A stretch of DNA of 64,000 bases from contig JANFOG010000004.1 in assembly GCA_024336345.1 (NCBI GenBank), positions 434,001 to 498,000 of the forward strand, given 5' to 3'. Positions 36,714 to 46,913 of this stretch are shown here, one piece after another (within the stretch, counting starts at the first letter, position 1; every line of letters begins with the position of its first letter). The stretch is from Mariannaea sp. PMI_226 (lineage: Eukaryota; Ascomycota; Sordariomycetes; Hypocreales; Nectriaceae). The position numbers and the translations under genes were made by a program. The notes beneath the pieces were generated by a model that made no database searches, was not told the DNA's origin, and saw nothing but the letters and a program-made list of their open reading frames with translations.

Positions 36714-39604
36714 ATGCCTTCAGAAAAGACCCCCTTCTACGATCCTATACCTCCTACCTACGACCAGGCCCTGGCTAGCAGCAGCCGTTACGACCCCGAC
36801 GACTGGGACTCAAATCCGAGGTCCCTAAACAACGAGCGACGAACTCCCGAGGAATCCCAGTCTTTGCTACGTAACCCAGGAAATGCTTCGAGCTCCTCCC
36901 GAAGACCCGACGGGTACCGGGCCCCCACGGTTGAAACGGATGATGAAGAGAGCCTGTGGAGCAGCGATAGTGATAGCGATGACGAGGTTGCACAGGTGCG
37001 TCGTGAGGTTCAAGAGATGGAAATTGAAGAACCGGTGCACTCCCGCGGTTCGTTATGGGGAAAGCGCATTGGCTTCCTATCTCTCCCTCGGTGGAAGTGG
37101 TCCTGGAGACCTAGGTTACCCCGATTGCGCATTCAGCTGCCTTCACGACCAGGCGCACCCGCCGCTGAATCTATCGATGCTGAAGCCAATGCGGATGAGG
37201 ATGGTGAAACAACAACGACATCCCGCAGAAGGCGATGTCTGTCATGGCCCAAGATTGATAGGACTACGGCGGTGATCATGGGAGTCCGCGCATTTGCCAT
37301 CTTGCTCATTGTCAGCTTCGTCTGGGTAATATTTGCTAGCGACCTATTGGGTGGCATTGGGCAGCGTCTTGATGGTGGCATCCGATTTGATCCGGAAGAT
37401 CTCCGGCTCCATCTATTGCAAAGCGTTGATCCTAGGCGGTTACGCGCTTCAGTTCAACACTTTTCAAGCTATGCCCACATTGCCGGTACAGAAGGTGACT
37501 ATGCCACGGCTATGGACGTTCAGAGCATGTTCAGTCGTGCTGGCTTGGACGAAGCGGTTCTGGACGAGTACGAGGTTTACCTCAATTATCCCCGCAAGGA
37601 CGGCCGAGCCGTGCAAATCATGGAGAGCAAGGACAGCAAGAAGGCTATTTGGACAGCAAAGCTAGAAGAAGAAGAGGTTGGAGGTGAAACAGCCGGTCAC
37701 CAGACATACGCTTTTCATGGTCACTCCAAGTCTGGTGATGTGAAGGGACCTCTGATTTACGCAAACTACGGGTCTCGAGAAGACTTCCAAGCATTGAAGG
37801 ACAAGGGCATTAAAACTGAGGGAGCCATTGCCTTGGTTCGATACTATGGCACCCAGACTGACAGGGCTCTCAAAGTCAAGGCCGCAGAGCTGGCAGGCTT
37901 TGCCGGGTGCATCATCTATAGTGACCCTGCGGACGATGGATTCCTCAAGGGCGATGTTGCACCCAATGGTCCGTATATGCCCGCCGATGGTGTGCAGAGA
38001 GGTGCTGTGAGTTTGATGAGCTGGGTCGTCGGTGATGTCTTGACCCCTGGCTGGGAGAGCAAGAAGGGCCAACCCCGCATGAAACGCGCCGATAGCCCTG
38101 GTCTCGTCGGCATCCCAAGTCTTCCTCTTGCGTGGAGGGATGCGCAGATACTATTGCAGCACCTGAAGGGCCACGGTGAACAGGTACCTGAAGGATGGGC
38201 AGGTGGCGTTCCTGAGGTTGAGTGGTGGACGGGAGACGATTCGTCGCCCATTGTTCGCCTCAAGAATGAGCAGGATGAGATCGATCAGCAACCTATCTGG
38301 AATGTGTATGGAAAGATTATTGGTATGGAGCAGACGTCCAAGTCCGTGATCATCGGTAACCATCGCGATGCGTGGGCATTCGGCGCGACGGATCCCCACT
38401 CAGGTACTGCTGTCATGATTGAGATGGCTCGAATCTTTGGTGATCTGGTCGCTCGAGGATGGAGACCGCTGAGAACCATCCAGTTCATGTCATGGGATGC
38501 GGAAGAATACAATCTCATTGGTTCAACCGAGTTCGTTGAGAATAATCTGGAGTACCTACGAGAGAATGCATATGCCTATATCAACTTGGACGTGGCCGTT
38601 GATGGAAACGAGTTCCAGGCCTCAGGCTCTCCCATGTTCAGGAAGTCACTCCTCCATGCACTTGGTCGCGTTCATGATCCCCTCCGCAATGCCACACTAC
38701 GAGAACTCTGGGACCGGCGTGAGGCAAAACTCGAGGGCCTCGGCGCAGGTAGCGATTATGTGGCTTTCCAGGATATTGCTGGTACTAGCTCGTTGGACCT
38801 TACCTTCGGCGGCGGTATGCACCCGTACCATTCAAGCTACGACAACTTCGAGTTGGTTGAGAAGCACCTTGATTCCGGGTTTTTGTATCACACGCTCATG
38901 GCTCAAGTTGTCGGCTTGCTCATTCTTGATCTCGCGGACCGAGCCATTATGCCCTTCGACATGTCAGCATACGGCGATAGTCTTGAAGGGTGGGTCAACG
39001 ATCTTGAGGGCTATGTGAAAGAGAAGACTGGCAAACGAGACGACAAACCGACCAAATCAGACAAGTCCGACAAACCTGGCATGTCAACGAAGTCTGCTGA
39101 GCAGAGCGTGTCCTTGAAAGAGATGAAGGATGCTGTCAAACTGGTGAAACAGAAGGCAGCCAAGTTTGAGAAATGGGAACTGGATTGGGACCGTGTTGTG
39201 CTTTCCAACGGAGGTTGGGAAGCAGCCGAGATTAGCGAGAGTCGACTTGCATATAACAATAAGATGGCCTTGTTTGAGACGTCGTTGCTTGACTTGGAAC
39301 TAGGCGGCGGTGTAAGTTATTTTCTGTCCTTTCTACCCCCCCTTCCCGCTTCCCCCTTAACATTCTTCCCGTTTCTTTGACGCCAAGAAAGCAATATTGA
39401 TAGAGCCGTTGTTTATAGGTACCCAACCGGACGCAGTTCAAGCATGTCGTCTTCGGCCCACAGCTCTGGTCCGGATATGACGAAGCCTTCTTCCCCGCCA
39501 TCCGAGATACTGTCGATGCTGGAGACTGGCATTCAGTGAAAACAATTGTGGCCAAGACGGCTGCAATAATCCGAGCCGCTGCCAACATGCTAGAAATTTC
39601 ATGA
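36714..39604 (+). CDS. Transferrin-receptor/glutamate carboxypeptidase II-like M28 membrane peptidase (Tre1/Vps70-related)
   Basis: Type II membrane protein, 927 aa, exons 36714-39311 and 39419-39604. Layout: acidic Ser-rich cytosolic tail with PPTY at residues 13-16 (a PPxY motif), one transmembrane helix about 187-211, PA domain about 340-480, M28 peptidase domain, and a C-terminal TFR-dimer-like helical domain completed by exon 2. All five zinc ligands of the carboxypeptidase family appear present by alignment to the human enzyme: His550 (NHRDAW), Asp560 (TDPHSG), Glu598 (DAEE), Asp626 (INLD) and His706 (PYHSSY), with Glu597 as general base. It therefore looks like an active peptidase, unlike the transferrin receptor. 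Yeast relatives Tre1/Tre2 take part in Bsd2/Rsp5-dependent sorting of metal transporters; that role here is inference. Residues about 780-815 are a Lys/Asp/Ser-rich loop. Confidence 0.93.
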
Positions 39605-40408
39605 TGCTCTCTATTTTTTATGTCTTCTTTTGACATGTACGAATCGTTTCCGAGAACAAAGGCGTTCACATATGGGAACCCTGCCTTGCGGACTACTCGC
39701 CCTGAAATTTTTTTCTTTCTTTCTTCTCCCACATATACATGCCCGACGAGCTATCCTGTTTCCTTTTTTTTCCCCTTGGCCTTTCTCAATTATTACCTAG
39801 TTTCTGATTCCCCCATCTTGTATCCGGGCCAGGAATCCTTTTCTGCGTGGCTACACGGCCTGTACAGGAGGCATTGCAAGGAGTTTGGTCTTCCCTTTGG
39901 TTTATTTTCCTTTTTTGTGTCGTCCGCGCGCTGGTGGCTATGCATGCTTTGGGTATATCCAGGGGAAATACTCCAACGTATGAAGCGTTGTGGCCGCCTG
40001 TTCAATTTTCCTTTTTTTCTGTAGATTGGGCCGTGGACAGGGTTTTGATTTTGTCGATCAATCTCTTTCTTTACAGTAATGATAAAAAAGGGATAGGGGC
40101 GAAGCAGAGGTTTCAATGAGACTTTATTACTGAGATCATACAAAGATTACTGACTTCATTTGGAGGAGAGATGTGGGTGTGATGTGAGCGACCTCCCCCT
40201 TTGCAAAGAGGTAAGAAAAAAGAGTGGGAGGTTGAACTTCCAGTCCGGACCTGAAGATAAAGATGTCCTATTCATATCAAGCATTCGTAAAAACAGTTAA
40301 TAAATCAACCAAATGGTTACGACCCAGCGCTCCTTTTTTTTCAATCCATCAGATATATAGTGCCCTCCAACATTCCCCCTTCCCAACTCTAGTATCCTTA
40401 CAGTCCGT
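39605..40408. other. Convergent 3' intergenic region
   Basis: Between the 3' ends of the peptidase (plus) and the Dap1-like gene (minus). T-rich, no coding signal; presumably holds both polyadenylation regions. Confidence 0.6.
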
Positions 40409-41015
40409 CTAAGCACTCTTGCCAGTCTCAGCCTGGTAGTCAGCGACTGAGACCAACTTGCCCACAACTTCATACTTCTCCAGGAAACGCTGTTCCCAGC
40501 CCTGTAGCGCCTCAATTTGGTCTGCATCCAAGTTCTCTAGCTTGTCCAGCGGTCCATCCAAATCCTTTGTCAACATGTCCTCGTCGAAGCTCCCGCAAGC
40601 AAGACCGCGGCTCGCATCCCGACCAGCAAAGTTGGAGTAAGGCCCACCGGGGCCGTAGAAGTTGCGGCCTCGGGAGACGTCGAAAACGCGGCCGCGGACA
40701 GCGAGATAGACGGGAGAGTTGTTTTCACCGGAGAAGGGGAGGAGGGTGTGCGGCGTGTAGGTACGGAAAACGGTGGCCGGAGGTTCGCGGGGCAGGGTTG
40801 GTGAAGGCGAGGGACGGAAGAGAGCATATACAGTGTACAGTACGGCTGAGAGGAGGATGATGTTGAGGGGAGAGATGACGGCGGAACTGGTGGAGCAGTC
40901 AGTATTAGCGCTGGCTATCATGATTACTGAAGTCGTTGAGGAAGAAAGGGAGGGAGGCGTACGCATCCCAGGCCTTGGCGGCCTGGTCGGCAACGTGCTT
41001 TTCAACGTGGTCCAT
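40409..41015 (-). CDS. dap1: Dap1/MAPR-type cytochrome b5-like haem-binding protein
   Basis: Membrane-associated progesterone receptor family; in yeasts Dap1 binds haem and supports the sterol 14-demethylase Erg11 and azole tolerance at the ER. Two exons on the minus strand: 41015-40963 and 40886-40409; the intron has donor GTACGC, a CTAATACTGAC branch region and acceptor CCAG, giving 176 aa. The N-terminus MDHVEKHVADQAAKAW precedes a transmembrane helix (SPLNIILLSAVLYTVYALF). The cytochrome b5-like domain follows: TLLPFSG, PVYLAVRGRVFDVSRG, FYGPGGPYSNFAGRDASRGLA, then WEQRFLEKYEVVGKL. The tyrosines in the YGPGGPY block match the haem-coordinating residues of the family. Convergent with the M28 peptidase. 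Confidence 0.95.
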
Positions 41016-42015
41016 TGGGGGAGCTGAGCTCAGATGCGAGCGTATTTGCAAATTGAGATGGAGTTGGCGGAAAGAGGAGGGCGAAGCTGGAGGTTGAAGG
41101 AGGGGGGGGTCGACACTAATAATACTGGATGCTTGTGCAATCGGTCGGCGCCTTGAGGCAGGTATGTTTCGCCCTGGTTGGAAGATTATCCGATTGGGAG
41201 GCTACTGGTGGCACGGCAGAGGCACGACCATAAAAAGAAAAAAGCGTAATGGGTTTTAGAGGAGGGCAAGGGGGTCAGAACGGGGCAATGCTCTTTCAAC
41301 GTGGTCGAGTTGGATGTTCAAAGTATTTCAAAGCGAAGCAGACTGGTCGGCGAGATTTTCCCCACTTTGGCGAGCTCCTTCTACAAGAAAGAGCTGTCGT
41401 CACCACCAACTACCGTTTCTACCATTTCACACTGTTGGGGAAATATTGCCCGAGTTTCTTTCAGGCGTGGATGGAACGAAGGAAGAAAGGAAGAGCAGGC
41501 TAGACCCCAATTTGGACAGTTTTCAATGTATGTAAGAAAAAGGTGCCTTATCTGGAATCCAATTGGGGCGTGCGCAATATCAAATAATCAATCATCTGAA
41601 GCAAGCTTACGTTCTTACGTTTGAGCTCACCTTTATCTGAGCTGTCGGGGACGGACACACACCCACCAACAGGCACTGTCCGCGGAGCCGTTCCTCGGTC
41701 GGAAATGCACATATTGTTTCCACCGGGACCGGAATTCGGGAACGTTGACTTGCCCCTTTGGTCATCCCGCAGCGATGGAACATCCTAGAAGCGTTCAGAT
41801 ATTAAATTGACTGACAAGTTGGACTCAATCGCAGTCGCACAGCCTCTACGACAGATTGTTTTATGAATGAACGGAACTGTAAATAGTCACAAACTATCAA
41901 TGCTCAGTTTCTAAACCTTGGGTTGAGATTGTTGAACCAATTCAAAGCATTACTGAAAATACAGAGCGGCTAATCATATGTGTTCGCCTTTGACGAAAGA
42001 ATTATGCAAGATAAC
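41016..42015. other. Intergenic region, Dap1 promoter
   Basis: No gene seen; includes a short G-run at about 41101-41110. Base composition becomes AT-richer towards the right, where the tRNA-fragment region begins. Confidence 0.5.
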
Positions 42016-42045
42016 GGGGATTTGATCTAGTGGAATAGAGTGATA
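42016..42045 (+). pseudogene. 5' fragment of a tRNA-Ala-like gene
   Basis: GGGGATTTGATCTAGTGGAAT repeats the acceptor 5' strand and A-box of the complete tRNA-Ala at 42250 with three substitutions, but no matching anticodon, T-arm or 3' acceptor strand follows. Confidence 0.6.
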
Positions 42046-42126
42046 ATCTTGGCAGACGAGAGCTGTAATGGTTGTGAAGAAGGAGGAAGGCGCGACAGAG
42101 CCCGCCTCCAACAGCAAGAGGTACGT

Positions 42127-42164
42127 ACAAATAGGGCTGATTGACAAATAGGGCTGATTGACAA
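42127..42164. repeat. 17-bp tandem duplication
   Basis: ACAAATAGGGCTGATTG occurs twice head to tail (42127-42143, 42144-42160), followed by ACAA of a third unit. Exact copies, so a recent event. Confidence 0.9.
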
Positions 42165-42249
42165 CCTCATCTAAAATCTGTAGATGGCGAGTCGACGAGC
42201 AAACTGGACATCATATATCCCATGATAGGATCTAATTCAGCACATCAAG

Positions 42250-42338
42250 GGGGATTTGGTCTAGTGGTATGACATCTGTTTTGCATTGTCTCAAATGATA
42301 ATTACAGAAGGTCGGGGGTTCAATTCCCTCAATCTCCA
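42250..42338 (+). tRNA. tRNA-Ala (anticodon UGC) with a 17-nt intron
   Basis: Complete cloverleaf. Acceptor GGGGATT/AATCTCC (42250-42256 with 42331-42337) pairs over seven positions including a G3-U70 wobble, the alanine identity element. A-box TGGTCTAGTGGTATGA with a three-pair D stem (GTC/GAC). Anticodon stem TCTGT/ACAGA (42275-42279, 42304-42308) encloses TTTGCA, then a 17-nt insertion (42286-42302), then T, so the intron sits at the canonical 37/38 site and the anticodon is TGC. The T-arm GGGGG/CCCTC has loop TTCAATT. A T-run that could end Pol III transcription begins about 40 nt downstream. The body sequence is unusual for a fungal tRNA-Ala, so identity rests on the anticodon and G3-U70. 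Confidence 0.85.
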
Positions 42339-43133
42339 ATTTATCACGCATAGGTTCCCTCGCTAGGCGTGTTTCTCTTTTTTTTTTGGTGTGTTTCATA
42401 ATTATTAACATAGTTAATTCTATCTAATAGTGGCCATTGTTTTCTCAAAATAGCGTTTGGTATGGACAAAAGAACGGGTATAAGCAGTTTTGGTCGGAGA
42501 TCAAACCCATACAGGTTTGTGAGATATACTACTCCGTGTAGGCAAGGGAGGTAGACGCAGTTGGCATATGGCAAATACACGTAGCTCGTAGGTTAGAGAT
42601 TCAGATGCTGAGACATTCTTGTTCCATTCTCGCCATTTAACATCGTGGTTGCAGTGCCTATCTTTTCCTAGCTTCAAGCAGTGCACCAGGAGGGTTTCAT
42701 TGTCTTATTTCCCCTGGTGATTGTTTCCTCACCCAAACGCATTTTCTAATATTGATGGCCTTGGTTGCCCTCAATTGTTCTTTGCGTCAGCTAATTAGTG
42801 GTATCTGCTATTCACCAGATACACATTCCCCAGGCCAAGTCGTGGCGCAAGTCGTGACGCACTTGAGTCTTCAAAAGATTGCCGTGAATGTACCACCGCG
42901 GGCGTTTTCTTTCTGTGCACGGGAATTTTGTGGTGTTTTTGCGAGAACGAGTCCGAGTCAACAGTAGGATCAAGCCTACCATTGGCTAACTAACTGCCTG
43001 GGCCCTGTGACTGTCATTTCATGTTTATTATTCTCGACCCGATGTGGGTATCGTCATTGGCTACATTACGCAAAACGATATTATCATCAGTGTTCAATTT
43101 CCACTCTAAATTCAGGAAATACCTTTTGCTACA

Positions 43134-43319
43134 ATGGAACGTCCCCTAAAACGACAGCGGCACGACGATCAGGGCTCAAAAACAGCTGAGCCCTTGACAC
43201 GCCAAGTCAGCCCTCCAAGCAAGAAACGATACATCGCATCTATCATCAAGTCTCCCTGGCAGCTCACATGGATTCGAGATCTACATAACAAAGGGACAAT
43301 CGTGGCATATGGTGAGTGA
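43134..43319 (+). pseudogene. N-terminal fragment of a tyrosyl-DNA phosphodiesterase (Tdp1)-like gene
   Basis: 61-codon frame from a good ATG (MERPLKRQRHDDQGSK...) with a basic, low-complexity start. It then has IIKSPWQLTWIRDL, which resembles the SPxQLTxIRDLP segment found just before the first catalytic domain of fungal Tdp1-like proteins. The similarity stops there, and the frame ends after about ten unrelated residues. A GTGAGT at 43314 could be a splice donor, but no matching second exon is seen; a tRNA 3' fragment lies about 80 nt further on. Neither HKD catalytic motif is present, so it cannot be an active enzyme. The assignment rests on one short motif. Confidence 0.45.
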
Positions 43320-43390
43320 ATAACTGAGGCGCAAGTTGTGGCGCAAGATGCCGCACTTATCTGATTGAGAAGATAGTCGAGGAAAGGTGA

Positions 43391-43432
43391 GCAGGCCTGA
43401 TCCAGATCTAGGTTCGATTCCTAGGTTAACCA
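43391..43432 (+). pseudogene. 3' half of a tRNA-like gene
   Basis: Shares CAGGCCTGATCCAGATCTAG and the following T-arm with the tRNA-like gene at 45735. It has anticodon 3' strand GATCC, T stem CTAGG/CCTAG with loop TTCGATT (perfect B-box) and acceptor 3' strand GTTAACC-A, then a T-run at 43443-43452. The 5' half is missing. Confidence 0.65.
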
Positions 43433-43475
43433 CTCCAGTTGCTTTTTTTTTTGCTAATTCTATATATTTTATTTT

Positions 43476-43658
43476 AAGGTTTCTCGAGAGGACTGTTCCT
43501 CCGCTCCATCCTAGCATTACGCACCCATCCATGCGCCGTCTGCTCTGTTCCTGATGCCGCTACTATCAAACTTCCATCCCTTCTCAACCTTGCAATATCG
43601 CCTAAGGTCTCTCTGGAAGGTTGTCCCTCCGCTCCATCCCAGCACTGCACATCCCACC
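43476..43658. repeat. Diverged direct repeat of about 55 bp
   Basis: 43476-43530 and 43604-43658 align without gaps over 55 positions, sharing CCTCCGCTCCATCC and flanks; many of the differences are C/T transitions. The origin is not recognised. Confidence 0.6.
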
Positions 43659-43960
43659 GTCTTCCATAGACTCACAATGATGTCAACTCGTCAGTGAGGT
43701 GCATCCTCCTCGTCGGGGTCTTTCCAGATCACCATTGCCTTATCGAGCGTGTCGAATCCGGATTTAGGGGTTCCTTCTCCTCTCCATGGAAGTGGTGCTT
43801 GTCCCCGTTCACTGTTCCTTGTTGACAGAGTCAGCATATGAGTGGTTAGGTGAGCTTTCCAAGGCTTACCACAGTCTTCACCACTCTCAATGTCAGTTCC
43901 TCGTCCTCATGGCTCAAAATGATGTCCACAGCGCAAAACTCCTACGGTCTCTGACAGGGA

Positions 43961-44034
43961 GAGATGTTTGTTTTGCATTGTCTTGAATGCATGAGTATAC
44001 AAAAGGTCGAGGGTTCAATTCCCTCAATCTCCAT
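43961..44034 (+). pseudogene. 3' portion of a second tRNA-Ala(UGC) copy
   Basis: TTTTGCATTGTC, the intron region, AGGTC, T-arm GAGGG/CCCTC with loop TTCAATT and AATCTCCA match the complete gene at 42250. The anticodon stem is TTTGT/ACAAA, a compensated change. The upstream acceptor strand and A-box are absent. It is followed at once by six T residues. Confidence 0.7.
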
Positions 44035-44234
44035 TTTTTGGAGAAATTGTCTTTTTGATACCTACATCTTCCAAAGACCGGGCACGCTAACACACTAAGG
44101 CGCAGTTGAACAAAGCTGCTGTCACCATTTACAACCCTGTCTCACACTCTAAAGCAACCTCTCCAACAGCTAGGCCTGTCCGATGCTATAATGTCAACCG
44201 AAACAGAAAGACACACATTGTGACAATTAGACCT

Positions 44235-44495
44235 ATGAATTTACATTTGCCGCCCATTTTCCAGCTGCCCACCCGCCTCCAGCCGGAGGAGCTGCACGAG
44301 CTGGAAGGAAAGATTGACTCGCTAACTTATAATATCCACGAGGCAGACATTGTTTTGGGTAATATCAGTCGACGAGAACGAGCCATATTTGAGCTGCGGC
44401 GCGCGAGGCTTGAGACGATACCACTGTGCAAACAAGTGACGGCTGTGCCTCACACTGACCAGCTTCACGATACGGCAAGCTTGGTGGTGTTATGA
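44235..44495 (+). pseudogene. N-terminal fragment of an X-family DNA polymerase (Pol IV/mu-like) gene
   Basis: 86-codon frame from the ATG at 44235. The segment LPPIFQLPTRLQPEELHELE followed by KIDSLTYNIHEADIVLGNIS and RRERAIFELRRARL resembles, from memory of the family, the N-terminal BRCT-like region of fungal X-family polymerases (IFxLPT, LTYDIxEAxxVLGxIS, ERAxFELRR). The frame then stops; no polymerase domain follows. The open frame continues upstream of the ATG without a stop but with no recognised motif. Likely a duplicated gene fragment rather than a working gene. Confidence 0.5.
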
Positions 44496-45734
44496 GTAGA
44501 GTGAGTGAGATTCTTCTTCATTTCTTTTTTATTGAAATCTTCATTCAGGCCAAAGATGATGATAATAGTTACTCCTTTCTAGATTCTATATGGTAGGTAG
44601 TATTACTATGGAAGTGGTGCACTCATTCATTCATCCCTGGTCCGTCAACCAGGCTGCCCAATAGCGCATCTCTAAAGAACCCCACATACAGTCATGGTAG
44701 GGGCATGGACTATGGAGATGTCAATCGAGAAAAGACGCCGTAAGTTAGGTTTCAGCTCTAGCATGTGTCGCTCGAAAGCCTCGGATGCAAAAAGAATGTT
44801 GTTGGTAGGTATCTCTACTGAAGGCCAAATCCATACGGTGTTTCTAATGGGCATCAACGCTTTATCTTCCATAATCGGGACTATAAATATATTGGGCCAC
44901 TTATTTGTAGTAATCGTAAATATCTATTCGCATTCGGGGTACGGCAATAATTGATAGCAACAAGACAGAGCGAATATTATTGCAATGTATACCGCCTTTA
45001 TGGTCTCCGCCACTATATCGTCTCAGCTCTCTATCAAATCTACATCACCAAGGCTCTCTCGTCTTATTAAATCACCTAATAATATCCACCATCTTGCCTG
45101 CCTTGTGCTTGTCTCCTTGCTTTGCTATAAAACCCACTGGGAACGTGAATCTAACTGAAGTTTGGTCTTGCTAGCTTTGTTGGTTACTTCCAACTTCACC
45201 ATTATCGCATGATCGCCTCTTGGTTGTTCTGGATCACGTGGTAGAGCCCATTTTGATGTAGACAAATGAATAACAAGCGATGGCAATTTCAGACACACAA
45301 GCAGGCTGGCAGATGCCACCAGAAATAGCAACAGCAAGGTTTTAGAGGTTTACCAACACGTTCCACGAAAAGGAAGTGGAAATGGAGGGGGAAATTCATA
45401 AGACGGTGCAGCGTATTGCCTTATTGACTGGCGGTCGACGTATACTGGAATGACAAGTTCAGGTGGTATCAGTTAAGCAATGAAGATAGGAGTCAAATCT
45501 TGACGAATAATGTATAAAATAAATCATCCTTTTATACAGGCTGACTGGCTCTCAGGTTCCCTCTGCTATTTCCTGCCTCGTTAGTGGCAGTATCCTTGGG
45601 TTAAGTTCTCTCCCTCCAATGGACACTTCTCGATAAGGCTTCAACGCATAACTACCCAATCACCACGCAGAAATAAAAATAGAGGCCATTCCCTTATCTA
45701 CCGTGTTATTCAACACATTCTCAACAATTCACAA
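44496..45734. other. AT-rich region, no gene supported
   Basis: A 66-codon minus-strand frame at 44672-44872 starts with a real ATG but matches nothing recognised; it may be another gene fragment. Confidence 0.45.
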
Positions 45735-45854
45735 GGCCAACTGGTCTAATGGTTAAGATGGGATCCCAAAATCTGGTCGCCTATCCCCCGGGCAATACGG
45801 GGGGGTAGGCGACCAGGCCTGATCCAGATCTAGGTTCGATTCCTAGGTTGGCCG
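45735..45854 (+). tRNA. tRNA-like gene with a hairpin-forming intron (isotype uncertain, possibly inactive)
   Basis: Acceptor GGCCAAC/GTTGGCC pairs perfectly (45735-45741 with 45847-45853). A-box TGGTCTAATGGTTAAGA, anticodon stem GGATC/GATCC (45761-45765 with 45821-45825), T stem CTAGG/CCTAG with loop TTCGATT, then a T-run near 45865. Between the anticodon-stem strands lie CCAAAA and about 48 nt dominated by a hairpin: 45774-45789 pairs with 45800-45815. By position the anticodon would read AAA, but position 33 is C instead of the near-universal U, so the isotype is not assigned and the gene may be a pseudogene. If spliced, the intron would leave at the usual 37/38 site. Confidence 0.6.
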
Positions 45855-46913
45855 TTGAGATTTATTTTTTGCTCATTGTTTCTACATTGTAGATCGCTAG
45901 TTGGATTGTTGCTTGTCTCATGCCGAGTTCGTTGGGGGCATGCAGTTGTACCTTACCAATGTTTGGCTAGTGTTTCATTGTCAAGGGAGATTTGCTTACT
46001 ATTGTAGAATATTCTCTCGCTGGTATGAGCATCATTTTATCAACTGTTGCCTGTCTTACCATTCAATCCTTGAATGGTGTATCCATAAGAGGATCGATCA
46101 TATGTTGTTTATGACCTGGTGGTTCCCTCCATTCCTCTGTTAGTTTCATTTTGTCATAAGGCACAATGGTATATGCACTGTTTTAAGAAGTCTTCCTTTG
46201 TATGAGAATTACAGTTACTCCAATTTTTCAAAAATTACTCTATGTACATTGCATATTATTTAAATCACCCAAGTTCAACTTTCCATTCATTCTGATATGA
46301 GTTACCCAAGCAAAAGAGTAATGTCCACCTTGACAAACCACTCAAGTCCCATTTTGCTTATGAAAAAAAAAATAGAAACCTATATCAGTGCATTTCTCAA
46401 TGACCAACTCTAACCTCCCCAATTATTATCTCAAAAGCTATCCATTACTTTATTACTATATACACTAATTGCGTATCTCTGCGTTGGCTACCCGTTTTAA
46501 AGGGCATTACCAGGCGATACCACGTGGAGGTGCAGAGTCCGACTTCACCGCCCGACCTTCAGCAATCAGGGAAGTCCATTCTTCGAATGGCAAGATGCTG
46601 AAGGCGCGCTCGTGCTACTGACCCATAGGCAATGCACAGGCGCTCGCCAAACGCTTACAAGCGATGGCGACTTCTTCTCCTTCACAAAAGAGAACGATCT
46701 CCCAGTTCAATACGAAATGGGGTATCACCTGCCAGGGCTAAGTGATCTTCCTAACCCACTGCGGGTAGTGATAATGGTTGTTCTGTCGAACACCCATAAA
46801 CAGGCTACGAGGCCTGTGAAACACATTTAAAAAATCGTGTCTTGAACTGTCAACAATAGTTAGCCAATAATGTACCCCAACTCTTTAGGCCTTGGATGAC
46901 AATTTGACGTCAA
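45855..46913. other. AT-rich region, no gene supported
   Basis: Mostly AT-rich. A GC-richer patch at about 46520-46830 has a short open frame (EGALVLLTHRQCTGARQTLT...) resembling coding sequence, but matches no family I recognise. Confidence 0.45.

Noticed and set aside
39793..40143. 116-codon minus-strand frame between convergent genes
   Set aside because: Lies in 3' flanking sequence, no domain, and a plus-strand frame of equal quality overlaps it.
42250..45854. CRISPR-like array from repeated tRNA T-arm sequences
   Set aside because: The repeats are tRNA arms with irregular spacing in a eukaryotic genome.
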